A DNA stretch of 64,000 nucleotides from Notospermus geniculatus (taxonomy: Eukaryota > Nemertea > Pilidiophora > Heteronemertea > Lineidae), in the NCBI GenBank assembly GCA_002633025.1, contig NMRB01000031.1, forward strand, positions 825,088 through 889,087, read 5' to 3'. Every line of letters begins with the position of its first letter. The stretch's first letter is position 1. A model generated the notes under the pieces. That model had not been told where the DNA came from. It searched no databases and worked only from the letters and a program-made list of their open reading frames with translations. Made by a program: the position numbers and the translations under genes. Shown piece by piece: positions 12,166 through 25,126 of the stretch.

Positions 12166-13746
12166 AGGCTAAGAACCTCTCCTCCTCGTCTGGGTGTACT
12201 TACCCGAGCAGAAATTTGCTGCCATAAGTTTAGGCCACATGTTTTACCAAGAAACTGCTGTCACATTCATTATACGATAGTTACATTCAGCCTATTGCTT
12301 TAGCAGTAGAAGCTTTATTCGATAAAGCTTGTATCTTTTCAAGATGGCCGCCTGGCAGCCATGTTTGAAGTCCGACAGGACGAAAATTCGACACACCAAC
12401 TTAGAGAGTATGATCGTATTCACTTTGATTTAGAACATTTTGCTGAAGTCTTGTTCTGTGTAGCTAAAAGCTCACTTTAACTCCGAAGGCTGAATATGCT
12501 TCTTGTCATCAAAATGTTAGCGAGAAATTGCTGTCCAACTCATTACCGATGCCGATAGTTACATTCGGCCTTTTGCTTCAAGGTATTTTTCATTTATAAG
12601 CTTGAATATGTTCCTTTAGCTGTAGTGTTCATGCAGGATGAAGCTGTAAGCTTCTTTCTTTCAGGCGAGTTCTGTGTTTTTTGTCATCAGCCTTCAGAAA
12701 TAATAAAAGTAGTTATGTTGACAGTCTTCGCTACAAAAGTTAGGTGGGTTATTTACTTTAAGTGGCATAAAAAGGTCAATCGAATAAGCGCGCAGGTCAG
12801 TCGTTCTGCGACTTAGTAATCAGATAGAAGCCATTAAGGGAAGTTTATATTCAGTTGTACAGTTACAAATCTGTCGACATCGTCTTATGAGATTTGCTGC
12901 TAAGTCCATTTTGATTTTATCCCCAGACATGTAACTTTCTCTGCAAATCCTGTCCTGCGCTAATCTTTCAAATGACTATGGAAAAATATTTTGACTCAAC
13001 TGCAAATGTTACATGGCTAATCTTCTGTAAACAGGGAAATGCATACATATATAAAGCAAAAAAGCACAACGCCCCTCCCTGCAGATTAGACTGATTCATC
13101 CTATAAGCTAACCTGCTTAGAAAGAAATTCACAACGCTTAGCACAGTGACATTCTAACAAATAATGAGTCTCATCTCCTATGTCACTTTCAATTAAGAGA
13201 TGACGGTAGCAGGGCATCATGACAATTAATGTAAGCTAGGAAAGCCCAAGTCTTTACGTATCATATTCCTAATCCAGTTGCCGATATCTAAGAGTAAGCT
13301 GCCTTCACACGAAGAAAGGGCACTGTCTCAAATGATTCGGAGGCATTGGATTCGTCAATCGATCAACGTTTTATCGGCTACATCAAAAAGATGCTATCTT
13401 GACGTCACGGCATCTCGTCAGTGTTTAGATGTGTATAAATAACGGAACGGGATATAGCCTCGATCGATTTATTTTATCCCTTTTTTCTTGACTTTCATCT
13501 TCTTGCTTTTAGACGCCATAACTAGGGAAGAAGACTTACTGGTACTTATGCCATTTATAAACGGTGATTAGACACCATGTTTCCTTGACAAGCCCACCTA
13601 ATTTGCCTGCACAAACAAACAGAGAGATGTGTCACTATTTAAGAGACTGCCAATGTTGTTACCAAACTTTTGAAATTTAAATGACGTTAATACATACATG
13701 TAGATTGTTGATATGAAAATATCACGTATACATGTAAAAAAATTCA
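12166..13746. other. Non-genic stretch
   Basis: Nothing gene-like is recognised. Open frames are short and lack splice context. Confidence 0.45.
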
Positions 13747-14291
13747 TACACAGTAGTGTGCAAAAATATTAGAACACTTAATGCCATGAACTGGAAAACG
13801 AAGTACATGTATTATTTCAATGAAATGACCCCAATGTAGCCATGAAACCATCGTTTCTTTCATTAATGGAACCTTCAACCATACTGATATTACACAATGA
13901 ATGTTCCAGAGACACCTGCATGATACCTTTCTCAATTTCTTGGGAACACACTGCATTTTGGAAATGTTGAATAACTCAAAGGAAACTCTCTGAAATGAGC
14001 TTCTGAGAGCTTGGAATAACACTGGGGTTGAAACACTTTAGAAAATACATAGACACAATGCCAGAAAGATGCGCTGCTGTGACTGCTGCCAAGGGGGCCA
14101 TACTAAATATTAGAGCAAAATGTAAAAAAAAGGACTGGACTGGACTGGTAAATTCGTCGGTGAAAGAATCTCAGTACCTTTGCCTTTACCATTTGCAATG
14201 GCAGGAAAGTGAAATCCAGGCTCTTGGACCAAATAAAACATCAGTTTCTTAAGATATGCCAAGTGTTCTAATATTTTTGCACACTATTGTA
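13747..14291 (+). pseudogene. Decayed Tc1-like transposon with transposase C-terminal relic
   Basis: Terminal inverted repeats TAGTGTGCAAAAATATTAG (13,754 onward) and its complement (ending about 14,288) bound a 545 bp remnant with TA at both outer edges, as for Tc1/mariner elements. On the plus strand, about 13,998-14,100 reads WNNTGVETL, then after a frameshift FRKYIDTMPERCAAVTAAKGA. This resembles the C-terminal tail of Tc1-family transposases, where a Trp-Asn segment leads to a Met-Pro-Arg-Arg/Cys motif and an Ala-Lys-Gly-Gly end. The catalytic core is missing or unreadable, with in-frame stops and a frameshift, so it is dead. Confidence 0.75.
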
Positions 14292-15370
14292 CATGTAATA
14301 AATCCATAAAAGTAGAAAGTAGAAGCTTGTCAGCCATGAAATTACAGTTGCGTCCATTTATTTTTGATGTTGCTGGTCCTCCATAATAAAATGTCATCGG
14401 CGATTCCCTCCTCGCAAAAAAAGCCCAACCTCAAAAGGACAGGAAAGAAAAAACGTTTCTTTTGGAACATAGGCGACCCAACGCTTTTCTGCGTTACCTT
14501 TTTTATTGCCTTTTGCTCGAGAAAAAATACTCGGAATCTGATTCTCGACTGGCTAAAATTTCTTTGTGATGACCTCACTGAGCAGAACTATTCCCTCTTT
14601 GTTGGTTCCATCAGGTCTGTATTGAGATGCGGTGCAAGTAGCCTACTATTCTTAGCATCATTACTGCTCCTTAATGTTACCTTTGCTTCGCTATGATGAG
14701 GCAGAGTTCATCACAGCACTCGGAAAAATCCATACGTGCGGCTTTTGATATGCACGGCAAACTTTTCCCTGTACTTTCAACTGGCCTAACCAAACTGTCC
14801 ACGGGTACGCCGTCACCAGAGGAGCAGCTGATATCCCATCTAAAGCATCTCATAGAGCTCCAATCAATACAATTGTTGCTGGTTATAAGTGACACAAACC
14901 CAATGGGTTAATATTGATGACGTGCACAACAAATCACAACCTGCTTGCGGCGACAATCTCCCTGCATGGTTATCGGCATATTCTTGGGCAATGACCACTG
15001 CCGGCCGCCGTCGCCGTACAGACAGCTCTATGGACCAGAAATTGCGGTGCTGCAATTTCCGGACGAGTCAAGGAGAAATTACTTGTAGACAGGATCTCCG
15101 TATGATCGAGACGAGTCCGATAAAATGACTGGCTGAGTAGCAGTGGGGTTTGTTTCGGATTACAGTTGGGTTCGTACGTATGTTGGACCCGTTTCCGTTT
15201 ACGCGTGATATCGGTGCTAAAAAATCTTCATGATACGTGTCTGTCCTTAGGGAACATTCGAAAACGAGACTCAGCGTTATCGAAGCCCGGATGTATGCGA
15301 GGAATGCCAAGCTGAGAACATCCTGAGAATATCAGGAGGGAGAGAGCGAGCCATAAGAACCACTGATCAC
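14292..15370. other. Non-genic stretch
   Basis: No gene is recognised. Overlapping open frames on both strands (about 14,364-15,310) show no domain. Confidence 0.4.
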
Positions 15371-15766
15371 CTTAATGCAAATCGCTCGCGGTGTTTGTTT
15401 TGATTTAGTTGGGGCGCCATGACGGTCCTCAATATCAAGCGCCATTTTGAGAAAAAGTCGAAAGAAGGATTTTAGTTCAATGGGAAACGCATTAGACAGC
15501 CAAACTTCGGAGGCGTATTCTGCAAAATCTGCCGCCTCAAAATCAATGTGAATTGTACAAAATGTACATTTTGACCGACTGAATTTGAAAATGTCATTAA
15601 TCCATTTTAACAAATTTTTAATGGAACCTCGTCCGCAGGTGCACGTTCGCATATCTGCACAGGTTTTGCATATGACTGGAGCACGGCTTGCCTGGAGGCT
15701 AGATTCACTCGCTATGAGAGGGTCGCTCAAAAATCAAAACAAACTCCGCGAGCGATTTGCTTTAAG
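15371..15766. mobile_element. Inverted-repeat element (~396 bp)
   Basis: CTTAATGCAAATCGCTCGCG at the left is mirrored at the right by CGCGAGCGATTTGCTTTAAG. The arms continue through TTTGTTTTGATTT and its complement for about 40 bp. The 132-codon minus-strand frame lies entirely inside the element and is not a recognisable protein. Confidence 0.65.
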
Positions 15767-18700
15767 ATCTTAAGATGCCAAAATGTGCATCCAATGGCAA
15801 TGGGAGATATGAGTATTGTCTCTCATATCATTGTTCCTCAGCCAAGCCAACCGCCGTCACGGCAGATGAGCAGAGCGTACCGTAGCCAATACATAGCGAT
15901 TGCCAGGAATGATAAAATGACCGCACTGTCTTAGTCACATTGATTGCCATCTTCAGCGGGTATTTATCACCACCGAACAGCTTCACGTCCCTATTTTATG
16001 TCCGAGTATGAAGCGAATCACTCCGGTCATCGAGTAGACCCTTAAAAATCAATCAACATGCGGTATTTGAGAGAGGTCGAGCCACTCGTCCTTGAGTGTA
16101 TGAGGTCTCAACTCGTCCGCCCCAGGGGTGCAGGAGATGAGGAGGTGGATGAGTATTTTGGTTCGATGGTGTCAATACATATTTCCCAGTGAATTTGCTT
16201 GGTGCTTTTGATGCGGTCGGAGAATCGGAATCCGTCGAATCTCCAATAAAGCATGTACTAAGTGAATGCTGTGGAATAAATGAGCAAGAGAATGACCCTA
16301 ACATGTTATTATTGAAATCGTGGACAACTCGCCCCCCCCCCCCGCAACGCACTGGAACTCTGACAGTCATTTGTACCACCATTTATATCGCTGTGGAAAA
16401 GACAGGAAAGCAGCCGTGCGCAGTTAGAATTCTGTTTCGGAGCAGGAAGCGTTGTCCCCTACCGCTCTTACATGCATCTCTGGATATTTCACAAAATCAG
16501 ACGTCGTCTGAACGACAGAGAGAATGCTTTTGGGTAGATTTATGCTTAGGCCAAAAATGTATAATGTTTCTTGTGCGCGCCCGCGTCATTCCCAGGCCCT
16601 TCGCATTGCAATTTTTTTCATCAATTTTTCACCAATTTTCCCACTTTGCTTACGCAGCGCCTTATATACAATGCACAGAAATGCTTCGTCACTTGAAATC
16701 ATCTTTATTTTTCATGAAACCTGTGCTTTAAACATGTAGAGAGATAGTTTGCTGGTAGTATTTCCCCTCATCCATGAAGAAAACTGGAAAAAATTATTTG
16801 GAAATTTTTAAAAAATCGCATGCTCGCATCAATTTCCGCTGAGTTGCTGGACAAGAAACAGATAATATTTTTTGGCCTTATCTTTCACGTCGTATGCCTT
16901 GCAAACGGAACCAACATCGGCCCAGGGTCAATCAAGACCAACGACATACCGATCTTGTTGTCCGAAGCTTTCTACTTGCAAGATCGTGTTCATTATCGTG
17001 GTATAACCCACTGACCAGCCTCTTGGCAAACGAAAGCATTTACAGGGGGTATTCAGATAAATTAGTCTGCCGGTGTGTCACATCCCGCCCATTTTTCTTG
17101 ACAGCTGACACCATGTGTTATCGACTGAAATTAGTTTCACCTATTACCCATGGGAGGGCGATCAAACATGCCGAAGTAATGTCTGAGGCAGACGACCAAC
17201 CCGATGGTATAGGAAGCAAAATTGATTCAAGAAATCAGAAGTCCGTAGTGAATAGAATATTCCACCGGATATTTACCCGAACCAAAGTTGGAGCGCGCCA
17301 AATTCAAATGTCTCACTTGAATCATCATCAATGACCTGAAGCTGGGCCCTAACCCTAAACCTAACCCGACTGATTGAAATCTCAGTCAGGTCCACAAGAA
17401 ATTTTTATCAACCGGGGAACCGACGGTCGGGTACAAATCCACTGCGATTGTTTCTGGCCATCATCAAGTGCTGATTAGGCCTAGGCCTACTACTGTACTT
17501 TATCTTTCGAGTTTAACTTAGAGTCTGAACGTCATCTTTGATGTCTCTTCTACACACCAAAAAAAAACCAAAAAAATGTACCTTTTATCTTAAGTTCTGT
17601 CCGTTTACTTTATAGCACCGCATAATTATTCCTTTCACATCCATTCTTTAAAGTCACTTCATTTTAAAAATCAAACTACTGGGAGGCTAAACGGCGTCTT
17701 GGGAGCGAGAGTACCTCACCGTAACCTCACAAACTATAAGGACAGCATTACAAATTGCTCCAATATTCATTCATGTCAAATAAATTGACTATGCATCATT
17801 GATCCTGTATACAGGGAGACTGTCTTAGGGCGTTCGTATTAGATTTAGTGCCCCGAACCAGTTCCCCCTAGGCCGACAAAATGATCAGTGGAGTCGTACT
17901 TCTCACAGTCGTGCCACTAAATTAAACGTCTGTGTACTCTGGTCCGTAATATTGCTACTATAGTGCCAGGGGCAATGTGATAAACAAGAGAAATGAAGAG
18001 AGGAGCTGCTGTGAGTACAGTCAATGGACATGACCATCAGTCATGTGCAGTGGGGTACTTTGGGAGGACGCCGTCCGACCAATTCGGAAACTAGGCCTAT
18101 GTGGCGTTCCCAAAACGACAGGACCCTCCCCATAACAAACATCCACGACATTAATCTAAACGTTGTTGCTGTTAATCTCCATGGTGATGGGTATTTTTCG
18201 TGAAAAAAGAAGATAAATTAACAATTAAAATAGTTGTTAATAGGCCTATAGAATTAACGAGTAACTGACTACTGAATCAGATGTTGGCGACGTTCACTAT
18301 CGAAGTAATGTAACGGGCAAAACGTATAAAACCTCAGGTATGTACCAAAATCTAAAAGAAATCACGCCAGACTATGGTCTACCTCTTTCCATCATTCTCT
18401 ACCGCGCACTGAATGAAGCCTGCGAAAAAAGACCCGCCATCCATTGCTGTGCGACGAAGTGGCGTTGCATGAAAAAAACAATCAACCAATGCCCGCAGAC
18501 ATAAGAGAAACGTCAGTATCTCCCGCAAGTGTGGATTTTCATTTATTTCTCGTGCATGAGATGTCTCAGTTTATTCTAATTACATTGGTGATATAGTTTC
18601 TATAACACAGGTCATTTTTCCCAGCAAGGAAAGCTGCGGGATACAGGGATACATCACGCCATTCTCCCGATCGGCGTATTTGGAGACTGAACCGCTGTAA

Positions 18701-18859
18701 AAGTGGCTGCATTAACCCATTCGTAAAGGTTCACTTTAGTGATGTAGATACATGTACTGTACATGTAAAAGTCTTGGCTGTTGGCACACATTCGCTCCTC
18801 CAGGGAGTTCGAGCAGCTAGAGCTCCTTGCCACAAAATGAAATGGTCCATGGACCATGT
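15767..18859. other. Non-genic stretch
   Basis: No gene is recognised. A 180-codon plus-strand frame at 16,189-16,731 lacks any motif I know and contains a C-homopolymer. A short telomere-like run of about three CCCTAA units lies at 17,347-17,367. Confidence 0.4.
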
Positions 18860-19265
18860 GCTCACCTGGGTGAATGTACCAGAAGAACAAATGACTAATG
18901 TTAAATCGAAATGTTGAACTTTGACCTATGTGACCTTGAAAAGTAGGTCAAATCAAAAACCCGTTATATGTGTCATGTATCCTAATTAGATACACCTATG
19001 ATAAAAATTTGGAGACGATCCACTCATTAGTTCAGGAGTTATTGCACTTTTTGTGCTTTTGGTTTTCGCCACCTGGTGGCCGAGTCAAGAATCGAATCGG
19101 ACCGAAACTTGGTGTCATAGGTCATATGACCTTGGGGTATATATGTACCAAGTTTCAGATCAATAGCTCCAGCGGTTACGAAACGTGCCCTGCTAACGAA
19201 CGACGATGGACGACGACGGACACTGCACCATCGTGCATGTATTAGAGCTCACCACAGGTGAGCTC
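18860..19265. repeat. Interspersed repeat ending in AGCTCACC/GGTGAGCT
   Basis: It begins GCTCACCTGGGTGAATGTACC and ends ACCACAGGTGAGCT (sequence quoted in parts). It contains GGTCATATGACCTT, CACCTGGTGGCC and GACGACGATGGACGACGACGG-like words. Its texture resembles the sequence after the second gap (62,423-62,660: CCCCCTGGTGGCAAAG, ending in a GCGGCGA-rich tail) and the insert near 30,960-31,075 (GCCCCCTGGTGGCCGCC). A repeat family is inferred from this internal similarity. Confidence 0.55.
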
Positions 19266-20360
19266 ATTAAAGTCCTTCTGAAAGTGGGAGCAAGGAATGA
19301 ACGAAATTCACTGATGTCACCTGTCAACTACCAGTGATCATTCCAATTTCACAATGATTATCACCTCGCTGAGGTTGTGTAAACGTATGCTGGCTAACTT
19401 TGGTTCTTTTGGTGCTCACCGATGATGAAGTTATCGTCGGAGATGGTATAAACGCTCTCTAGCAGGAATGACCATAGACTGGTCCCCGGTCTATAAATAT
19501 AAAATATATAGACCGGTACTGCCTGCGAGTTTCATGGCGTTGATTGGTCCAATTCGAAAACCAACAGACTTGCCACAATCGGTTGGAAAATCAGCCATGT
19601 GTCATTCGCTATGGCACTTTTTAAGGCTTTTGCATGCATTGGTTTCAAGGACCCATACTCAGTCTTTCGTCTGGCATTGATTATCGCTAAGGCACGCTTT
19701 GTAGCAAGCGAAAAGCGATATTTATTCTCTGCAATGTTGATATTTACCAGCCGCCGCCATGATTCCTCGTTGCAACTGGTATCCGGTCCTTCATCGTGTG
19801 GTTGTACGTGTTCTAAGTACAGTCGTGACTGGGTACTAGTCACTTCCGGCGGCAGCCAGATTTCTGCCGTCCTCAGTAGCCAGGACCGATCCTCCGCTAC
19901 ATCCAGCCCGCCAGCGCCACCAGCGGAGGATCGGGTACCAATCTAGAATGACCATGGCTCCAAGATGTTGAGTCATTTTCAATTGAAAAGGCTGACGATT
20001 TATGGAGTTACTTGATGAGGTTTGCTTTTAAAAAATGACTTATTGGCCCGGGACTAAGGATACTATTGCGTGCAGCGGTGAATGGCCGGTGCCTTCGGGG
20101 GGAAATTAAAGGACATTAAGTGGAGATTGTACAAGGCTTGCGAAGAATGAGTCGTCTCTTGAAGAGCTGGTGATTGCCACTCCTAAATCGATCATCCGTC
20201 AGAATGCACTGAAAACACGGTGTAAGGCATGCTCATCATGCCATGGCATCGAAGGTGACCTTCTCCTAAACATATTTCAACAACAGGCAAGAAATTATCA
20301 CTATCCCTGCATCCCAAGGAAATATCCAACATAGAGCACAAAGAACGACACACAAAATGG
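19266..20360. other. Non-genic stretch with two short hairpins
   Basis: A small palindrome around 19,478-19,518 (CCGGTCTATAAATAT / ATATATAGACCGG) and another around 19,886-19,938 (CGATCCTCCGCT / AGCGGAGGATCG) are visible. Open frames at 19,532-19,946 overlap on both strands with no domain. Confidence 0.45.
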
Positions 20361-20529
20361 TACGATACGTACATATGTAATGTCGTCTCCGAATTTCGCA
20401 AATTTTCGACCCAACCGGGGTCTTCCTCAAGCACTTTCTCTTCTGGGATCTCTTAGAAAGTGCCTGAGGAAGACCCCAGTTGGGGGTCGAAAACTTGCGA
20501 AATTCGGAGACGACATTTACGTATCGCAC
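20361..20529. mobile_element. Hairpin element, CGTCTCCGAATTTCGCAAA family
   Basis: Arms of about 75 bp: AATGTCGTCTCCGAATTTCG at the left and CGAAATTCGGAGACGACATT at the right, continuing through GGTCTTCCTCA and its complement. The left flank (AAAGAACGACAC...AAAATG) is shared with the related short hairpin at 23,065-23,156, so the two have a common origin that extends beyond the hairpin. Confidence 0.75.
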
Positions 20530-20997
20530 CTGCATCCCAAGGAAGGGAAAGGTACAAAACATGAAATAATTTGGGCATCAAACATGATGTAATAGGCGTA
20601 TACATGAAGTACAATGTATGTTGGACGTAAACATGATGTGGCACATATGAAATGTGTTGGGCATTGCGTGTTTCGGGATGTTGGGTTAACTGTCTATATT
20701 GTCATTCTTTCTCCAATGTCCACCGATTCGGCAGAGCGGAGAGGCAGAGCTTCGATCACTTGTCATTCGTCAGATAATCGGAACTAGATATTAGGGAAAA
20801 GGCACACAGGGTCAGTTCAGAACAGGATATGGCCCGACCTGAGGTCATTGTAATTTTCGTTGTGTGCGGATGAAACGGCAAGCTGAAATTGGGCAAGGGA
20901 ACTTCTTCGTCTGATACCAGCGAATCGCCGTCATGGTTTTTCATGGGATCTTGAAGTTGCCTGCGTACATGTACATTGTGTTATTTCTGGGTAAACT

Positions 20998-21290
20998 GCG
21001 TTCTGGTAAAATTGTCTATTCTTTTTGGGAAACGCTACGCTCATGCTACCACTGTCAGTTGTTTTGGGAAAATACGCTCTGCTACCATGTTAATTCCTCT
21101 GGGGAAACTACGCTCTGCTACCATTGTCAATTGTTTGGAGGAACTACGCTCTGCTACCATTGTCAATTGTTTGGGGGAACTACGCTCTGCTACCATTGTC
21201 AATTGTTTGGGGGAACTACGCTCTGCTACCATTGTCAATTGTTTGGGGAAACTCCGCTCTGCTACCATGTTAATTCCTCTGGGGAAAGGC
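20998..21290. repeat. 36 bp minisatellite, ~7-8 units
   Basis: CGCTCTGCTAC recurs at exactly 36 bp spacing (21,075, 21,111, 21,147, 21,183, 21,219, 21,255), with more diverged units to the left. Two unit types alternate: CATTGTCAATTGTTTGG and CATGTTAATTCCTCTGG. Because 36 is a multiple of three and the unit lacks stops in several frames, long open frames appear on both strands. These are by-products rather than genes. Confidence 0.92.
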
Positions 21291-22457
21291 CTCCTCATTA
21301 AGTCATCACAAATTAAAACATTAACACATAATGTGGCCAGTATCCATCCCGTTTTTTCCCGCCAGACAATTCTTACACACGAACTGTGTGTCCTTTTGTC
21401 CCGGTTTTGATTTCTCTGGTTTATTTTTTTATCTTAGCTGGGGGTCAAGCTGCAACACAAAACCTTATTTGTCATCGTCTGTTTGTTCATCAACCACCGG
21501 TGTGCTGCAGTAGACAGCCTTCATTTTAATCCTCCATTAACACTTAAGCATACCACGAACTAAAACACTGCAACAAAGCCTGGGGCAAACGTTGTTTAAA
21601 ACCTGAGGATTTTCTACATTTTAAAGGTGCACGTCAGTTGAAATATCAAGAATCTTTGGGATCATTTTGGACAACGTGAACTAAGCACTTAAAACCAAAG
21701 CAATGATTGTCAGATATATTGATTAAAAGCTTAGCATGATTAATGAACAGCGCGTCGACGTGTTAGCAGAGATGCATTTTTTTTAAAGAAAATTCTAACA
21801 TGCCATTTTGCTTCGAAAATCTTTACTTCAAAAGTTAATCCAAATTACCTATATGCAGTCGTATGGGAATAGCTTAATTCAACTGAGTTGAAGACATTAA
21901 AGGAAAAGCACCATTCCTTGAGCTTGCAGTTCGTTATCCTGTATCCTCCCTCGGGCCACGACTTATTGATTGGTGCGATGGGGAGGATAAGGTCTTCTAA
22001 GCAAGCCAATTTAAAGAGGTCTTATAGAGATGTTGAAATCGNGGGCAGAAAGCTTCGTATCTTCGTATCTGAAGTTGATATTCACACAGCGCCAATTTAC
22101 TTCCTTAATTGGCAATCAAAGTCCCCGTCAATCAAAGGGACAGGCTGCGCTGGTAATTGGCTTTGATTAAGATGAGCCAGATACGTTGACAAAGTCTATA
22201 GAGTCAGGCATCGATCTCGTTCAGAAAGATTGTATCGGAATCGGTGAATACATCCAAGGATGCGAACTACCAGAAGTCTACATGCAACAGGTTGTACCTA
22301 AAATTCACGAGCAATGGAGGTGAACGGAGATCGGCCAGATTCATCGTTCATTTGCGGGAGTCCCAGACGTCCCTTCAACTTTTTCCATGCCGGAATATCT
22401 GTCACGTGATGTGGCTGCTATTGAAATGGTGTAGCATGAAATGCACGAATAGAGGCT
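21291..22457. other. Non-genic stretch
   Basis: No gene or repeat is recognised. There is one ambiguous base at 22,042. Confidence 0.45.
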
Positions 22458-22567
22458 CCGGGGCTGTATGCACAAAACATCTTAAGCGTAAAATTTCCCT
22501 TAAACTATTGTTCCGAACAAAAGATAAGGGAAATTTTACACTTAAGACGTTTTGTGCATACCCCCGG
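22458..22567. mobile_element. Hairpin MITE (GTATGCACAAAA arms)
   Basis: CTGTATGCACAAAACATCTT is mirrored as AAGACGTTTTGTGCATAC, with inner arms AAAATTTCCCTTA and its complement. Total about 110 bp, with no coding. Confidence 0.7.
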
Positions 22568-23974
22568 TAGGCCTACTTTCTTCTGTGGACCCGAATTATT
22601 GATTTCAATTTTGCTTTTGATAATCTCTTGTCGCTGTGGCTTTCCCATCATCCATCATTTCCTTTGAACGGAACGCAGAAATGAACCCATGGGCAACCGT
22701 TGCTTGTGCTCCGAAATCGTAAAAAAAATACTGAAACCAAAGAACCGTCATTTAAAATCATGCTATCCAGCTACACTTTGCCGTTTATCTTGGATATCGT
22801 TTTGTTGTATCGCCCAATAATGACCATTTTAATGAGACAATAAAGTAGCCTGAATATACCAGTGGAAAATGAGTTTCAGTCAAAAGCCAAGCTGGTCCTT
22901 GAATTCAGCCTCCAGCCACTGAAACGTACTCCATCGGTAGATGAGTGCGCTTTGAACAAAGGCATTCGTCACATCACACAATCTTGAGCGAGCACCAGTC
23001 CAATAAGGAGGTTCTGAGGAATTCGCCTGGAAGCGATAAGGCCCTGTTCATCGAGTATCCAATAAAAAGCACAAAGAACGACACTCAAAATGATATAATA
23101 CGAAGGATCGTCTCCGAATTTCACAAATTTTCGACCCCAACGACCCTTCGTATTATGCCCTGTTCATCAACAGATGATATTCTTTGGGTCGAGTAGCGGA
23201 GAACGGATATACTCTGGCTCATTTTTGCCGTCTTACGACTGAAATGGTCATTTCTCACACTTGATTGCTGTTTGCTTGCACAGATACTCAACCAATCAAA
23301 CAATGCATCATGTTGGTATATTATTTGTTTCATGATGTGGTGATACTCTATTAGTAGCCCAGATGGGAAAACAAGAGTCAACACGAATTTCACTCTTTTC
23401 CCTTGTGGTCTGTTGCCACATCCAGTAATAAAAACTCGGTGATTTCAATTGGATGGAAAACCATTGGAATGAGATGGCGTCTAGCTTTGGGACACAGCTG
23501 GGACTGAGCGAACAGGCTGATTGAACATTTGATGGCTGCATAATAAGCGTGTTTATTAACACAGATCAGTTGAACAGCTATTTCAACCCGTTTTCACATC
23601 CTAAACCTATTCTTGATAAATTTTGCAATAGTTTTCAGCTCCATTACCATGATTACCAGGCATCGTTCACTCAGATGCAAATTTACAACAAAATTACGAT
23701 ATTCGGCTCATTTTTATCACTGGGAGTCAATTTAGTTTTCACGTGAACTGTACAGTGTGAATTTGGAATATCGGAGACTGACATTCTCAAAGGAGTATCA
23801 TAACATGCGGGGTAATACATGTATGTAATTTCGGCCGACGACGTAGGCCTACATTAGTTTGGCCTACAAAAATACAATCTGGACCCTTTTCTTCCCATTA
23901 CACATGTATAATAATAGGGTTGGGTAGATAAGGGGTAATTAGAATAAGGATAATATTGCCTACATAGGGAGGTT
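22568..23974. other. Non-genic stretch with one short hairpin (23,096-23,156)
   Basis: The hairpin AATACGAAGG...CCTTCGTATT contains CGTCTCCGAATTTCACAAA, matching the element at 20,361-20,529. Otherwise no gene is recognised. Confidence 0.5.
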
Positions 23975-24097
23975 GACATCAGCGACTTATCACGGATCCT
24001 ACGGATCGAAATGTACACAAAGTTTGTCCTCGTTGTACGGAATTCTATCCCTATACGTATAAGGATCCGTGATAAGTCGCTGATCTCAACCTCCCTA
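23975..24097. mobile_element. Hairpin MITE, TA-flanked
   Basis: TAGGGAGGTTGACATCAGCG and ATCACGGATCCT at the left are mirrored by AGGATCCGTGATAAGTCGC and CAACCTCCCTA at the right. Arms are about 37 bp and TA lies at each edge. Confidence 0.75.
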
Positions 24098-24233
24098 GCG
24101 TCACATATTTCGTCTCGGTGTCTATGTCGGAATAGGTCCCGAGATATGCTGTTGAAGTTTTGGAACCCCCTGTAAGTTGTCTGTCTTCGTCATCAAGTTT
24201 CTTCGCCCCAGTCAGTTTACTTCCGACTTCAAT

Positions 24234-24402
24234 AGGAGCAGTCAGCCGCGCGTATTAACAAAAGATGGCAGCAAAGTTCTAGCGGACCAGTGCAAAAGAA
24301 ACTTCTCTTGATTGGCGCTCAATCTAGAATGAATGGGTCCCCTAAATGCATTGTATTGGGCCGTAGTGACACCTATTGGTCAACTCACTGACAGCTCCTA
24401 TT
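24234..24402 (+). repeat. ~170 bp dispersed repeat, copy 1
   Basis: Begins AGGAGCAGTCAGCCGCGC and ends GACAGCTCCTATT. Further copies lie at 30,108-30,221 (truncated by the N gap) and 31,963-32,138. The third copy sits inside duplicated block B at a point where block A has no such sequence. Confidence 0.8.
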
Positions 24403-25009
24403 GCCCCCGAACTAACAGAGGAGAGGATGAATATTGTAGTATTTAGTACCAGGTCCGAATAACCAACGACCCGTTCTGTCGCTTGGCTGGACACTGGAAC
24501 CCGGGGAGAATTTTTCTATCACACCTGATTGCCCCTGGCTGGCTGTTGTTGAAACCTCATATGCGAGGCGCAAATACTGACGTCCAACTCAACACGTCTT
24601 GTCTTCAGTGACGGCTTCCCGACTCGTTATATGGACATGAGTGTTTTTTGCGGCGCGGTGATTATTTTTCGCCGTCTCTTTATTGGTTGCCCGAGCAGGG
24701 GGGAATTCAAGATCAGGGATGTGTACAATGTTCATTTGAGATTGGATATCCGGAGAAAAATGCGGTGAAAACATGAAGCTGCAGGTGATCTCACACCTGT
24801 ACTGCATTTACAATTCAAAAATGGCTAGAGTCCGGGATTATGACTTGGCGCATGATTTATAGGGTTGGATTAAATATTTTAATAAAAACGTATTCTTAAT
24901 AATAAAAACGTATATTTTAAAAAAACGTATTCTTCAAAGTGTGAACAAATTAGTTTTGTATGCTTTGTGGGGGCACACTGATTTTCAAAGTACATGGATA
25001 AGTTGGAAG

Positions 25010-25075
25010 CGCAGTGATGGCGCACTGGTTGTGCGTCGGAGCCCGGGAGAGGTACTGGTTTGACCGTCTCTTTTT
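25010..25075 (+). mobile_element. tRNA-like SINE head, degenerate (block A)
   Basis: TGGCGCACTGGTTGTGCGTC resembles an A box and D-arm, followed by GGTACTGGTTTGACC in place of a B box. The block B counterpart at 30,791-30,865 is better preserved (CTGGTTCGATT). Confidence 0.5.
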
Positions 25076-25126
25076 ACTCTCCGCCCCAGCGTGTATTTCC
25101 ATGTCACATACTCCACTGAACGCTCG

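Noticed and set aside
16189-16731. 180-codon plus-strand open frame as a gene
   Set aside because: No recognised motif, a C-homopolymer-encoded proline run and an overlapping open frame on the other strand; it looks like chance.
17347-17367. Interstitial telomere
   Set aside because: Only about three imperfect CCCTAA units, which is too short to be distinguished from chance.
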